From the NCBI GenBank assembly GCA_008694505.1, contig VZDJ01007753.1:24300547-24364546 (forward strand): a stretch of 64,000 bases of DNA. The letters run 5' to 3'. The stretch is from Cyanoderma ruficeps. Its lineage: Eukaryota > Chordata > Aves > Passeriformes > Timaliidae. A program made the position numbers and the translations under genes. This document shows positions 10,162 through 24,410 of the stretch, in pieces. Below the pieces are notes generated by a model. It was not told where the DNA came from and did not search any database. It saw only the letters and a list, made by a program, of their open reading frames with translations. Every line of letters begins with the position of its first letter. The stretch's first letter is position 1.

Positions 10162-13100
10162 TTAGGTGTATATAAGGGATTTCATGCCTCTGCCTGAAAC
10201 ATTGACATATATATTTATTCATTTATTCATTAAGTCATAATACTTCCAGAGCACAATCAGGGGAACTATTGTACTAGGCCCCGGACAAATGAAATCCCAA
10301 GACTCTGTGATTTAGAATATTTATAATGAATGATGTAACTAGAGAATTAAACATTCTCTTTCCATTCAGTATCTAAACAGACCATTAACCTTTTCCCAGC
10401 ATAGTATTTCTCAAAACTTGCCTCGGGTCAGTGAAGTAACAGTAAAGGAAAAGATGAAATGCAATAATAAGATCAGCTTGTAAATTGTTGGAATTCTTTT
10501 TACAATAGCTTCTAAAATTTCCACAGCAACTGTGAAAGAAATATGGTCCCTACATAGTCACCTGGTATAGTTGATAATATGGTCTGCTCAGCATTTCATG
10601 TTAAGCAATATAGTGAGATTTCAAAATCTCACTTCTGGCGCCTGATACATGTGAAGAAGAATGTCCATCAAGTGGTCATGCAATGCTATTGCTCACATAT
10701 ATTCAAGCAATACCCAATTCTGTTCTAGTAATACCCAATCTCTGATCTAGTTCAATGAGCAGCAGCACAAACATTTCTGCTAGCCCAAGGGAGGAAGCAA
10801 AGCAGGATGAGAATAAGCTGTCAGGTAGAGAAGGAGGTCAGGCCTGCTGCTTGAGGCAGCAGTGCCTGCTGACAGAGTATTTGAAACTGCAGCTTGAGGT
10901 GTTTTCATATTTGCATTTTTTTCATCAAAACCAAATCTTCATGTTCTGCTCTTGATTAATTCTGATGTTCCCAGAGAAAAGAATGCAGCATGAATCTTTA
11001 CTTATAAATACTTTAAAAGTATTAGCCGTTTCTTTTTTTTTCCAAATGAATAACAAGGTTAATTAATGAAAACAAAGGTGAGGTCACAATTAGAACAGTG
11101 GAGCAATAAAAACAAAGCCCAGACCAATGCAAAAATAAGCCAAATTATGTTGGTCCTTCAGTTCAGACTAACAGTCTTCATATACCAGTTTCTAGTTTTT
11201 AGCAGCCCCTGTAATTGAATGTTGTGGAAAACCGCCTCTCCTGGAGTGTCCTATTTTTAAGGGTATTACTGTGATATTTGAACAGTTCTGCAAGCCATTG
11301 TACATATGTAGCTGTCTGCCATGAAAACTAGCTGTGCAGGAGTGAATCAGTATTCCAGTCTGCACTGGTTATAACTTTTAAAGCAGCGATGCTTGCATAT
11401 AAGACTAAGATTCAATTTATGTACCTATAAACGGGGAAGACTCAAACAAACCAGCTTTCTGTGGAAAAGCAGTCAGTTAAATTTACAGCCTGGTATTCAC
11501 AGAATGACTGCAGCAGAGCAGATTGCATTAATTTAGAGATGAAAATCAGTAGATATACAGCAACTATTGCATTTCATTTGTACAGTTGCTGACTGGAAAT
11601 GAGGTAAGAATGCAGCAACGTGTCATCTAGCTACTATTTGCTACCCTGCGACAAAAGATCACTTACATGGCAAAGAAATCACCTACTTTTTCACATATTC
11701 ATGGATCATAGACCCCAATTAAATACAAAGATCTTCAAATATTTTTCAGGTAAGAAAACTTCACAGGCATTGTTTAAGAAAGCAAATTGAGGAAAACAAT
11801 TCCAAGTGACCAACTGATGTGATTTTTTGAGTGATAGTATTAAGCAGAAATAACATTTACTCGTCTATGCAGCAACAGAGAGCATTTCAGCATCCTGGGC
11901 TCACAAGGCAGATGTGATGCTTTGTTATAGCTGTCAACAATTTGCTGCATTGCAGGCTAATGGTAGTGGTGTAGGACAGCAGTACTACGGTAATGTTCAA
12001 AGACTTATCATTAACCATCACACTCAGATTCTGAAACAGGACATTAATTAAACACACAGGACTGTTAAAATATAAATAACATAGTCTGTTAAGTTTGAAC
12101 GTCAGTAGATTTCTGCTATATCTTTAACTCTGCATCTGCAGCAGCCTTACAAAAATGTGAGGTAGAATTTTAATACAACAGCCTCCTCAGAGAATGGCTT
12201 ATACAGTCAGACAGATGAATGCAACAAAGGAATGGTAGATATCTATTTCTGCTCTCTCCTTTGAACATGCATATAGAAACACTCATCCAGAAGCACATAT
12301 ATACATTCCTTTAATAACCTAAAATATCCCTGGTGGCTGATACCTACTTGCTTTTTAATATTTTGCATCTGCTTCATTAGCATTGAATGGGAAAAAAAAA
12401 ACAACCCTAAATTATAACAAAAACTAATAGACGCTGCAAAATTCCATAAAAAGTTATAACTGTCCAATTTTGTCTGCTGACTGAAAACATCAAATATCTG
12501 AATCTCCCAGACAGTGATAATCAGAAACACATTTTCTTCTTCCCATCTCTGTTCTTTAACAGTTATCCAGTGCATAAAGGTTTCAAGGGCAAATTCACAC
12601 AACTACAAAAAACCACCACATAATTTTATATGACCAAGACAGAAAAGAATCCTGTTTAAAAGGCATTTTCGCTGGATTCCGTATGGATTTTCCTTAAGTT
12701 GTTTTTGTCACTTGAATTTTAGGTGAACCAAAATTAGCCTATGTAATTAAATGTTCACAAAATTACACCAAAATTTCCATAAACCCATCAAGCCCTTTTA
12801 AAAATTGTAGTGTTACATGATCCCAAACTGTGTATTAATGGTTCCATCACTAAACTTAATTACTCAGCTTTCCATAGCTGGAGCACAATGCCTATAGCCC
12901 TCAGGACACAAACTTGAAAATACCATTCATGTAAGTTTTTTGTCTCTAGAATGCTACATGTCCATTCAAAAAAGTCATGGCAAGAAATGAAAGGATGAAA
13001 ACAAAAGGTACAGAAAGGGTAGAAACAAAAACTTTGTAGTCAGTCAATTACTGAATAGTTCATTGGCTTAGAGGGACATACTGTCATCGCAGAGGTACAA

Positions 13101-16100
13101 TCCTGGAGCATTAAACTGAACCCTTCCTACAGAGGTGCCATATAACTTGTAGGTGGTTTTCTACTATCCATTTCTGTCAAGGTGAATATTATATGGGAGA
13201 AAATGAGTCTTGCCAATTTGCACATACACCTTAAAGGAATTAGTACTGTATAGGTCATTGCAGAGTATGATGCTGTTTTTCTTCCTGTGTGATTAAACAG
13301 GAAGATAACAGTAATCAGGCAGCATTGATTAACTGGATGATGAAAGATTTTTTTTTTCCTTTCAAATCCTGAAAATAAGGCCAAGAGATTTCAGTATGAC
13401 CTTATTTGTGATATTTGGATATTTTGTTACTTGGATTGTTTTGATAGAAAGCAGAGTCTAGTACTGAAGGAACTACAATAGGGATTGGTGGAAGAGCCTG
13501 GAGTCTTTTTCTGAAGTGATGGCTTATGTGAAAAGGGTGGACTGTGACTGGGACGCTATAGTACTAAAGGGACACTTTAGTGGTGGGGTGTGAAAATCAG
13601 AGATTAAATCAGAGTAATCAGAGATTACTTTTTTTCATGTTGAAATTTCCTATACCATCAAAGATGCCAGGTGGATGTAAGCAATGGATGTAAGCCAATA
13701 CCTGGGGAAATCTTGGCTTTCAAATATAAGTTATTGATTTACTTTTCCAAACTGGTTAAACGAAACAGTATTAGGGGGACTGAGCATCTCTCCCTAAACT
13801 CTTGAGCAAACAAGATCAAGAGAAGAGGATCATTTCTTCTCATGCATCCTGCATCCCCTAAAAATAAGGATAGGGTCCACACTGGTAACAACACAGGATA
13901 TGTGTCCCCGCCTGTTCTTTGACCCAGAATTGGAAACAGCCTGTTCTAGATCCTCTTACTCCAAGTTGTGCCAGAAATGAGTAAAAGATGGGTTAGATAG
14001 TTTTTCTCTGAGCCAGTATTTCAGGAATAGCTGATTCTCTAGAAGAGATTATAGTCTCTGGATTGCAAATTACTGATGAAGCTTTAAAAAAGAAACATGA
14101 AAAGTTAAAATGCTGACCCTTAAAACGTGTCTATGATTTGCTTTCTTGAACTTCCGACTCCACAGCAGTATCATTTCCTAACATTCAATGCATAATTACT
14201 AGCCTCAGCATCACAATCCTAGTCAATACAAAGTACAGCTATGAGATATATAGCATCCTTTCTGTTAATAATACCTTCCCTATAAATCTGGTGAGAACTC
14301 CAATTACTAAAATTGATATCAAATTCTAGATGTAGGACTTCTATATTTCTTTGCAAAAAGAGAGTTGGAACAGTGAAGAAAAAACTGAGAAACTTCTAAG
14401 TATTGAAGTAGGAAGCAGCATGGCACAGCAGACAGACCTTCAATCTAGCTCTTCAAACAGTGACTAACACATCTTGGTATTGCATACTCACACTTATCTT
14501 TGCAGATAACATTCATAGAAAAAGACAAACAGCAGAGAAGAGACTTTTCTCACTTTCTCCAAGGAATACAGTCATTCCAATGAAAAATTTACTCTTGGAT
14601 TAGTCAGAAAGCCTTTTCCAAATTCTAGTATTTGCATTGTTATTGCTCTGCTAAAGTTGAATCAAGTCAACATGCTAACAGGTGAATCAGCTTAATAGCA
14701 CAGGTTAAACACGGGAAAAAAAGGAAAAAAGAGTCTGCCTTTCAAGGCAGCTTTTCAAGGTTATTTCCTTCAAAATTATTTCTTTCAAGGTTACTCAAGA
14801 GTTGGAAGAAGAAAATTAATATTGACTCATATAACTTAGTCTTTTTCCTTACTGCATACTCTATTACGTGTGCACACTATATTTCTTCTTTTGGGAGAAG
14901 AAACACAAAATAGGGACAATTTTAGAATATCTTGCTCGTATAAGGAAAAATACCAACTGATTCTAGTCCCGTACTTATTGCCCTCCCTCTCCCATGTTTG
15001 AGCACTTGGAGATTTTTCACATAAAATAAGAAAGGATTAACATTAACATACTTGATGTGAGCTCATAAAACCAAGGAGGATGGCTCAGAATGGCAACAAG
15101 AAAGTTAGTGTTTGTTGGATTATTGTGGATTTAGTCACTTGCATATAGAAATAGCTCCTTGGGAAAAATGCAGTGGAAGGATTCAATAACTAGTGTCTCT
15201 TCAGCTCTTAAGGTGATCATCCAGAGTAAATTCCAAACAGAAATCCAGCAACACGACTTTTGAGATGTAACATAAATCACCACTACTAGACTCTTCAAGA
15301 TGCACTATAAGGAATTAAACTTCAAAACTTATAAAGGTAATCACCACAATTTGCCATTTGTTACCTTGAACATATTTTTTTTTCTAAATGTGTTTTTTCC
15401 CTCAAGTCCTGCTTTATTCCTGGATTTTATAATAATGGTTAGTGAAAGAAATTTTAAGACTAAATCTTTTATATATTATGTAATTTTTTTCTTTCTTATA
15501 TTCCCAATTACTTATCCAAAGTGGAAAAACAGCAAAAAAAATCAGCATATGTATTTTAATTCAAAACTCATGCCATTAATAGAGATACAGGTATTTAATA
15601 AAATTGTTACCCTGAAGGCATCCTTAGGCCTTCTTCCCTCCTCTAAAGCAAAAGGAAAGCACATGTATGGCACAAGTTATTGCTGTCTGCAGGTAAATAT
15701 GCAGTAAATGTGTGAAATCCTGGATCCTGGGGTTTTTTTAAGAGATTCATTAAATTAAAAAACATTGAAAATGAGAGATGCACTGTGTTCCTTCATTACT
15801 AGGTCTGATCTTTTTGTTAAATTCCTCTTGAGCTGTGGCCTTAAGGATGCTGCTCTAAGGTAACTCCATGAGCCTTCTCTAGACCACATTTCAGATTTTC
15901 AAACATCAGTGTCTTTGCAGGAGTTGGTACATATTTGGAGAACTCGTGTTAAGTTTTAAGAGATGGATTTCTTAATCAGATCTGGAAGCTGACATGGCCA
16001 ATTTAAATTTCTTACTATGAGAGCTCAAAGAGAAAAGGAAAGCTTTCATCATACTTTTGATAATTTTTGAAGTGCAACCTCATGTCTTTAGCTGATTATG

Positions 16101-16496
16101 ATACAGCTATCATCTGGAAAAAGCCTGTGTAAATCTGTCTCTTGTGAGGTTACAGCTTCATGTTATTGAGCTAAGTCGAAATGCAAACTTTGGCTTTGTA
16201 GAAATAAGCTTAACATCAAAAATATGTGTGAATAAAATATTATCGAAGTGATACTGTAGGTTTTCAGTAGCCATTTCACAAAGTAAAACAAGGGGAGAAG
16301 TATTTTAGTGTCAGTAATAAATATGCATATTCGAATACTGATCTCATAAGCCCTAATTAAAAGGTCTCAATTACCTTGTACATTTTATGATAGGACTGAA
16401 AATAAAGACAGAAAGAAATTAAATTTGGAGAAAAATCTAATTTGCTCAAATAGTTGATTTCTTTTCTGCTTTAAACATGTAAAATCTATGAAAGCA
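10162..16496. other. AT-rich gene-free stretch
   Basis: About 6.3 kb in which I recognised no gene, CR1 or LTR. Small direct repeats occur at 13595-13627 ('aatcagagatta' units) and 13668-13694 ('ggatgtaagc' twice). The longest open frames (12243-12602 minus, 119 codons; 15300-15707 plus, 135 codons) have no family resemblance and are rich in Phe/Leu or Ile as expected of AT-rich DNA. Confidence 0.4.
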
Positions 16497-16730
16497 TTAA
16501 TTATTATTTATCTTCCTATTTTCATTGAGAATTCTGCAGCCAACTTGATAAAGGGCATGGGGACCTAATTTGTCCAGTGAGAAGCTATCTTCACTCAGCA
16601 GGGAGTGGTAAAGGTTCAGGGACACATTTCCTGGCTGCTTGTCCAGCCTAGACCGTGTCAAGGGAAAAAAGATCTCCCACACATTCTTGAAGTCATATGG
16701 ATATCCAGATTTGTTCCTGAACCTCTCTAT
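16497..16730 (-). other. Coding-like segment of unknown origin
   Basis: Open for 78 codons on the minus strand, from just after a TGA (complement of 16731-16733) to a TAA (complement of 16497-16499). No ATG opens it, so it would have to be an exon or a pseudogene piece. It is less AT-rich than its flanks and its residue composition is balanced and protein-like; the C-terminal part includes LLSEDSFSLDKLGPHALYQV. I do not recognise the family. It may be the remnant of a coding exon or transposable-element protein, or chance. Confidence 0.25.
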
Positions 16731-17674
16731 TCATAACCTCAATACGGGGACATTTCAAGGATAGGGGATTAGGAGCACAGGAAAAGCCAGATGACATGCT
16801 TCAGTGGTATTTCAATGATGCATGTTCCCTGGTGATCTGGTAGGATTCAAATGTAAGTTTATTTGAATTTGTTAAAAATTGACCTTAGAAACTGAAACAA
16901 ATTGTAGAACATTTCCCATTAGACTTACTTCTTCAACTTCTTGTTTTTAATTATCATGCATTTCAATAGCGTTGTCTACATCCATTGCTCATGACCCTGC
17001 CATAGAAAGGAAAGTGTTTGTCCTTTTACCATAGATGGTGTGCCTTTCAATTCTGCTGGTTAATTCTCATGAATGTCAATGTTGTGAAGTTCAGGAGAAC
17101 TTAGCCCAAAATGTTTAGGGTACCGAAATTTTTTTCTGCAAAATGAATGAGTTATACCTAGATTAACAGAAACTCATAAAAAGAAGCAACAAAAATACCT
17201 TGCTGTCTTGCTCCTTAAACAAATTTGTTTGTATCCTTTTCTCACAATATTTTTTCCCACAATTATGTACATGTCAATTTTGAAAACAGAAACTATTTGC
17301 AAACAAGATGTTTAATGATCAGCTGAATTTGGCTGCAGGTAAGTACTTTAAAATTTATTGCAGTCTTAAAACCCATTTAAGGTGTTCCTTAAGTCTTTGA
17401 TTAGATTATGATTTGATCCTTAGTGCATAGATCAAGATTTATTGGGAAAAAATCAAGTATACACTCTTTATCATCACAAACTTAATTTGGAATTCTAAAT
17501 CTTCACATCAGTCACCAGGTATAAAACTACACCGTGGCTACTTGTGACAGAGCTAAGAAAAAGAACATTCCCAGTTTTAAAATACCTGTAGGACCTCATA
17601 TAACAACTTTTCCTCCCCATCTAATACAGAGGGCTCAGAGTTGAGTTTCTTTCAAAGATTTTGAGATCAGGCAC
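16731..17674. other. AT-rich DNA, nothing recognised
   Basis: No gene or repeat recognised upstream of the CR1 that starts near 17675. Confidence 0.4.
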
Positions 17675-18637
17675 AAATATTGTTTATGGAAATATCTTGA
17701 TAAGTGACATGGAGAGTGAGTGCACCTTCAGCAAATTGCAGACAACATGAAGCTGAGCATTGCAGTTGACACAACAGAGGGAAGGGATGCCATCCAGGGG
17801 AACCTGGACAAACTTGAGAAGTGAGACCATGAGAACTTTGTGAAGTTCAACTAGCCTAAATAGAGGTGTGAAGTTCAACTAGCCTAGATACAGGATTCTG
17901 GACCTGAGTCAGGGCAATCCCAGACATGAGTAGAGACTGAGAGAAGCACTCAAAGAGAGCTGTCCTGTGGAGCAGGCTTGTGGGTTCTAGTAGATAAAAA
18001 GCTGAATGTAAGCCAACAGTGTGCACTTGCAGACCAGAAGCCAGTTGTATCCTGGGCTGCATAAAACGCAGCATGGCCAGCAGATTGAAGGTGTTTCTGT
18101 CCCTCTGCTCTCAACTTGGGAGAATCCATCTGGAATACTACATACCAGTCTGGGATCCTCAACATTAGAAGGACATGGACTTGTTGGAGCAAGCACAGAG
18201 GAGGGCAATGAAGATGATCCAAGGGCTGGAGCGCCTCTCCTGTGGAGACAGGCTGAAAGAGTTGGGGTGGTTTAGCCTGGAGAAGAGAAGGCTCTGGGAA
18301 GAGTTCATTGCAGCCTTTCAGTATCTAAAGGGTGCTTTTGAGAAAGATGAGAGCAACTTTTTGCACAGCCTGATAGTGATAAGACAAACCAGAAGAATTT
18401 TAAAACAAAAAAGAAGAGATTTGTATTAGAGATAAGGAACAAATTCTTTATTCAAGGTGTGGTGAAGCACTGGAACAGGTTGCCCAAAGATGTGGATGTC
18501 CCATTCCTGGAAGTGTTCAAGGCCAGGCTGGATGGGCAAGTAACTTGCTCTAGCAAATGGTATCCCTGAGAATGGTGTGGGGTTGGAACTAGACAGTTTT
18601 TTAGATTCTTTTTAACCCAAACCATTCTATGATTATA
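17675..18637 (+). mobile_element. CR1 LINE, 5'-truncated, about 960 bp
   Basis: Starts inside the reverse-transcriptase domain: the frame around 17730-17760 matches the CR1 'CTLSKFADDTKLS' block but reads through substitutions. It continues through the ORF2 C-terminus ('ggagaagagaaggctc' at 18279-18294), the 3' UTR ('gcactggaacaggttgccc' at 18467-18485) and the end 'accattctatgatta' at 18621-18635. Frameshifts and stops split ORF2 into several short frames, so it is inactive. Contains the tandem duplication at 17839-17886. Confidence 0.93.
17839..17886. repeat. 28-bp-period tandem duplication inside CR1
   Basis: 'tgtgaagttcaactagccta' occurs at 17839-17858 and identically at 17867-17886. Both lie in the CR1 ORF2 region, where CR1 has a single 'aggttcaacaaggcc' block. 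The identity of the copies suggests the duplication is younger than most substitutions in the element. Confidence 0.95.
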
Positions 18638-21600
18638 TAAAAGGGAGCTAATATGAAAATTAAGAGGAGATTATTATATTTTCAGGGTAGGACATCTATA
18701 TTGTTCTCAAACTGTGTATGTATTTTGGAAGTATAAGATAAAGACATAAACCTGCAGAAAACTCTACAACAGTAGTAACTGTATCAACAAAATAAAAAAG
18801 CATTGTGGTGAGTTGGGGAATATCACTTTTTTCAACATCCCCTTTATCTTCAGATACACAGAAGGTAGGAAAAACTCCCTGGTGAAAGTCCAGAGGGTAT
18901 AGATTTCTAACATGGTGGAATTTGCTTTCCAGAAAGTAGAAATAATTAAGATGATCTGCGTAGTTTCCAGATGGGTTAATAAAGATGTAATCCCATTAAG
19001 TCACAGGCCTTGCATCTTGTCTTCTTTCATGTCTGGGACAAAAGCTAGTTCTTCAAGAGTTTGTACTCTCCACTAAAGAGAAAGAGTTCCATTACATTTT
19101 AATGGCTGCTTTCTGCAGCCTTTACCTTTGAGTCTGTAAATCTGTGTCATTCCTCTTTTACTGAGCCAGTCAAAAGCTGTACCTTGTGATGAAAGATGTG
19201 CCCTGTGAGTGCTTTCACAAGAGCACCATCCTCTCTATCATGATGTTGTGTTAGGGCACAACTGTGGGCAAGATGGAGCATAGTCATACCGATTCCACTG
19301 TCCTTGCTAGCCAGGGGTTGCTTTCAGAGTCCAAAAGAGATGAAAGAGGCAATCAGGAAAGAGATTCCATTTCACTTTCTAGTGAAAGAACATTCAGTTT
19401 GTTTTTGTGCACTGTGGTTCTGATGTCTGCTGACATATGAAGAGGGACCGTAAGGCAAGTCCATTTGCTCTTATAAAATGTAATAAAGGACACAAGGCTG
19501 GCTCTCTTTTTTCTTACCATGTGACTTCATTCCACTGGCATTCTAAGTAAAGCATCTCATAAGAACAAAATTTGTTACAAAGGAGAAGTAAACCAGGAGG
19601 GAAAACGCTCCACAAAAGAGGAGGTAGGGTAGGGGAACTTGGCAAGGATATACACAGCTGCATTTTTGTCTTGCTTGCTTAAGAGTGTAAACAACTTTTG
19701 TTGGTTAGCTTTGTATGTGACCATTCAGGAAACCCTCCATACAGACAATGTATCTTGTCAACCATTTCCTCTGTGTGTAAAATGTAATTCGTCACCCTGC
19801 GCTGCCTTGGCAGCAGCCTTGTAAAGAACTCACTGAATTAATGAATATTTCATAAAGATGTGATTTATTAGCATTCCTCCCCCTCAGCTTTGAAAAAGAT
19901 CCATCCTTCAAAAGCTGAGTGCACAAAAGCTATCTGCAGGTATGGAAAGGAGACTGAAACCCCTGAAGACAAAACCAGGATTTCTTAATAACCTCTGGGC
20001 TCTATAGACTTTAGAAGATATATTTAGTCAATCTTGTATTAATATTTTAGATGGTAAAGAAAAGCAGTACTAAGATATTATACTGAATTTGGCTGTCAGA
20101 ACCATAGGTTATCACATCAAAAAAATATTACCAACTCAGAATCTTTTATTTTCATATATTTTGATGAACATATTAAAAAACAGGTCATGGCATAATGCAA
20201 ATAACCTCTAGGCCTTCTGAGGTGCCCAGATTTTCATACTTTCCTTCCAGAACTACCAACAAATTCATCACAGGCACACAGTTGTAAGTACCTGTGCCTT
20301 TATCCTCTCCACTACTGTCCTTGGGAGCGTAAATCATCCTATACTACAATAACTGCTATAAGAACAAGCATTCATTTCTATGATTGCAGATATTTATTGT
20401 GCTCAATTACTATGTATAGCCTTGTTTCTAATACATAAACATTCATTTTCTGAGAATTTTCAGATTCTGACATACATTGAAATACAAACACAAAATAAAC
20501 TAAAAAATCAAAAGTGATTGTAATATCTCAATAAGGTAGTACCATCTATCAGTGGCAAAAAAAAAAAATGAAAGATGTATTTTTGGGGTTCTTGTTATAA
20601 CAGGCATCCCTTATCTGCAGTTCTAGTGCAATCCCAGTATTAATTGTCCTCTGTGTATTTGGTCCACAACACCTTTGCATTCACACAATTATTACAGGTG
20701 GATTACTAAGCTCTTATCTTCAGCTGTAGGAATTTATGCTTTCAAGTCAGGAATCCTCTTATTCTGTAAAGATGGCAAATGCTGCATAATGTCAGACCAT
20801 AGCAAAACAGCACAGAACTACTTCACAACAAGAATCATCTATTACTGTTGTGTTTAAATCTCCTTGACTAAAACTTTCTTGTCTTTTTCTCTGAGAGAAG
20901 ATGAATAGCTCCAATGCACAGATTTGGAACATGAGGTCGAAGGAGAAAAATGTGTGTGGCAAGTTATAAGGACAGAGGGGTCTTCCCAGGTGATAGAAGA
21001 CAGTTTTTACAGTGATTTTATTTTTTAAAATCTATCTTAATTAGTTAATCTGATTTTTTTTTAGTGGAAGAAGTATTCACTGTGTGTCTTTAGACTTCAG
21101 AAAGAGAAAAATGTATATGGGGAAAGAGGCTTATGCTACAGGAATAACATTACAAATAGGAAAAAGAAAACTAAAGAACACCTGAGGCATATTCAAGCAT
21201 AATATGAAATATATGAGACAGGGACTGCATGAGCTTAACACCTGTATAGAAATAATTCCTGCAGTTTTTTTCAGAACCCAGAAAAGCCTTCTCACTTATG
21301 AAGCTATGAATTTAAGCCCAAAATACTAAGGGAAAATATGCAGATATACTTCCTAGAAGTCTGTTCTTGCACAGGAGCATTCATCTGGGAAAGTATACCT
21401 ATAATCTGTCAAGAGGGTGTATGAGATATCATGCATAGCTCAGATAAAGCTTATAAAATGCTCAATCAAATATTGGTATGATGAGCATTGAGAAATGAAA
21501 AACTATTGCCTATAATCAGAAGTTAATGTTCTCAGACACATCGGAAGGAAAATGAGAGATTTTCTTGACACTGCTGTCATCCCCTTCCAGGAGCCATTCC

Positions 21601-24410
21601 CTGGAGTCTTGCTGCATATTGTTGGTTTATCCCATGATCACCACAAAAGAGCTACAACTGTGGTTGTGGTTGTGATATTTGCTCTGCAAACACAGTGCTT
21701 TTCTTAATGCAGAAGTCGAAACAGTACCAAGATTTATACTTCACTAATTATCAAAGTTGGAGAAAAATACTGTCAGACAAGTTTTTAAGGATTTATGGAA
21801 ATAAATGGGGTAAAACAAATCGTTAGACTAAGAGAGTCCCATGAACACTTTTGAAGCAGATAATGATTAAGTTACAGTTTCACAGTGCTTGTGCTCCCCA
21901 GATAAACTGGCATACAATCTGATTTAATCATCTATCTAAATGGAAAAAGAAATTGGATGGCATTAGGATTTTGGAGAGAATAAGACTGAACAGGAGGCTG
22001 AAGCAAGCATTATATATACTCAGTGGGTCAATACTAATTTACCTTACATGATGGTTTTATAGAGCAGTACCTTGGAAAGGAATTTATAAATAAAAACTTA
22101 GGTAAACACATAGGGCTTGAAGTCCAACTTCTTAGTTGTTAGATATCAGCAGTTTCAGAATTATTGGGGAAAGTCTACTGATGTGGTGAAAAGGGTTATT
22201 AATATTACTAATAAAGTAAAAAAAACCCTGTTACAAGGTCACCCCAAAAGCTGCGCATGTGAGTAGGTTAAAATCCTATCACAGGAGGGAGGTGGTTGTT
22301 AGCTTCAGAAGCAGCAGGGAAAAGAGAATTCAAAGTGAGCACAAGATAAAAAAGTAAAGTTTGAAAAATCAGTTCTAATTAATTTTGTGATTTTTGGCTT
22401 CATCCCCAAAGAGTTTTAGAGTCAAACACAGTGGTTTTTTTAGTTATTTGTGAAGTGCATACCTAAGTAGGAAAATGTCACTGTAGGAATTTGTAACTAA
22501 ATCTTTGTAACTGTCAGATCAGGTGCAAAACTCTGTGTATAAACACTGTGAGGAACTAGCAAAATGAGGTGGCATGGAAATCTCTAGAAAGCCAGCATGT
22601 CAGCATGTCACTTTTCATCGATGCATTTCTTTTTTGTATGGCCCACCAGATTACATAAAGAAAAGAATGCCAGAAAAGTAGATTTAAATGGAAACCTCTC
22701 TTTCCATATAGGAAAAACAAAACCTGTTCTCATCACTGTTGAGAGACAAGAAGATGTCAAAAGGCTGACTAGTCCTTCAACTGTATATTGAGGCAGGTAA
22801 GCTAAATGCTGTCTGTATTACATAGTCATGACAAACTCACATATCTGGCATCCCCTCCTGAAATTGGAAACAAAAACAAGCAGGCATGGAATTGTTTGGG
22901 GAAACCCACCTACAGACAACACACTATTCAAATCATCTAACGTAGTTAAAAAATAACTTGGAAGATAAAGGAAGAAATCTATCCCAGTCCCTTAAATGTG
23001 GAGGCCTTTACAGATTGACAGAGATGCCTAAAATCAGTCTTCCACAAACCTTCCAGATATTACAGAAGTTCTGTGGAAAATTTCAATGACAATGTTCTAC
23101 TGTTACTGCACTGTGTAATAAACAGAAGGCTAACAAGGTAACTGGTCAAAACTTTTCAGAGAGGCTTGAAGTGTTAAAGGCATCCTTATCTTAATCTTTC
23201 TTGCCTCATCTTTACTGTCCCAAAGTTTGCAAAAACATTTGAGCATATCTCCAATATTTGAGATGTGAGTAAGAAATTTGGAAAAATCAGAGAAGGGGAA
23301 AAAATCCTATCTTATTAGTCTTCTCAGCGAAACAAAAGTAAGAAAAATTTTTCCATTATAGAGAAATTATACTCTCTAACAGTAGAACTATTATCTGATC
23401 AGTTGTAAATGCAGGCATCTCTCACACTAGTCCCCTTTAATCTGGTTTGACAGAATGAAAGGAACATATTCTAAATTGCTGTAATAGCGCTTTCTGCTTC
23501 AGAAATTTAATATGAGAGTTGTTCATATCAAAGGCAAAATGTGCATATCAAAGTAGTAGATTTTTTTTGCCACTTTCCAAAACAGTAAATGAGATGTTTA
23601 CATTTAAATTATGCAAAGATAGTTTTCCTTTTCTATCTGCCTTAACCTTCAGTTTGTGTCAAGAGACAGTTCAGGTTAGTTGGCAAATATCAAAGTACTT
23701 TAGTCCCTACCTGTGTCATTTTTACAATAATTGTATTAGACCATTTAACAATATTCAGTTTCTTGTATAGGTCTTTTGGCTACAGAAAGGGCAAGGAGAA
23801 TAGAAGAGTGAAAACTTTAGACCTGTAGATATTTCCACAGGAACTGTTAATGTTTGAGTGCACTGTTGTGATAGAAGGATTTCCTAGTGTCTCACACTAG
23901 CCACAGAATTACTAATACAGCAGTCAAAGAGAGGGAAGACTGTATGAACTTTGGGGATCTGTACCGAACCATTATAAAGACAAAATATATTTGTATTTAA
24001 TATTCAATACATTACTTTTACATTAGTAAAAAGTACCAATTCCCTGAATTATTGCCATAAAATTATTCCCAAACATCTCGCAGATGTCAGATGGTACTGC
24101 CTAGACAAAGGATGTTTCTTTCTTTCTGATTTTTTTTTTCACTGTAGTAGTTACTACAGTTACTATATGTGAGTTTTACTGCCTCATTATGACTACCCAC
24201 ACAGATAGAGGGGGTTTTTTTGTGACTTCATGAGTTTATCACAGTACAAGTGTATATGGTTTACCATATTGATTTTCATAATTAAAAGTGCAACCTTTTT
24301 CATATATAGCTGAAAATGTGTAGCTTCTCATATAACTTGGGTGTGTCAGTCAAAGCATTTGGAGAGTTACATATGGTTCTTTATGATGCTACACAGTGCA
24401 GAACATTTAT
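18638..24410. other. AT-rich gene-free stretch
   Basis: About 5.8 kb without a recognised gene or dated repeat. The part 19020-19330 is somewhat less AT-rich. An A12 run lies at 20557-20568 and T10 near 24130. An 8-bp-stem palindrome lies at 24142-24159. Nothing here supports a functional call. Confidence 0.4.

Noticed and set aside
12243..12602. 119-codon ORF on the minus strand
   Set aside because: No recognised domain; composition expected of AT-rich DNA.
24142..24159. Perfect inverted repeat CTGTAGTA-GT-TACTACAG
   Set aside because: Stem of only 8 bp, AT-rich, no context to give it a role.
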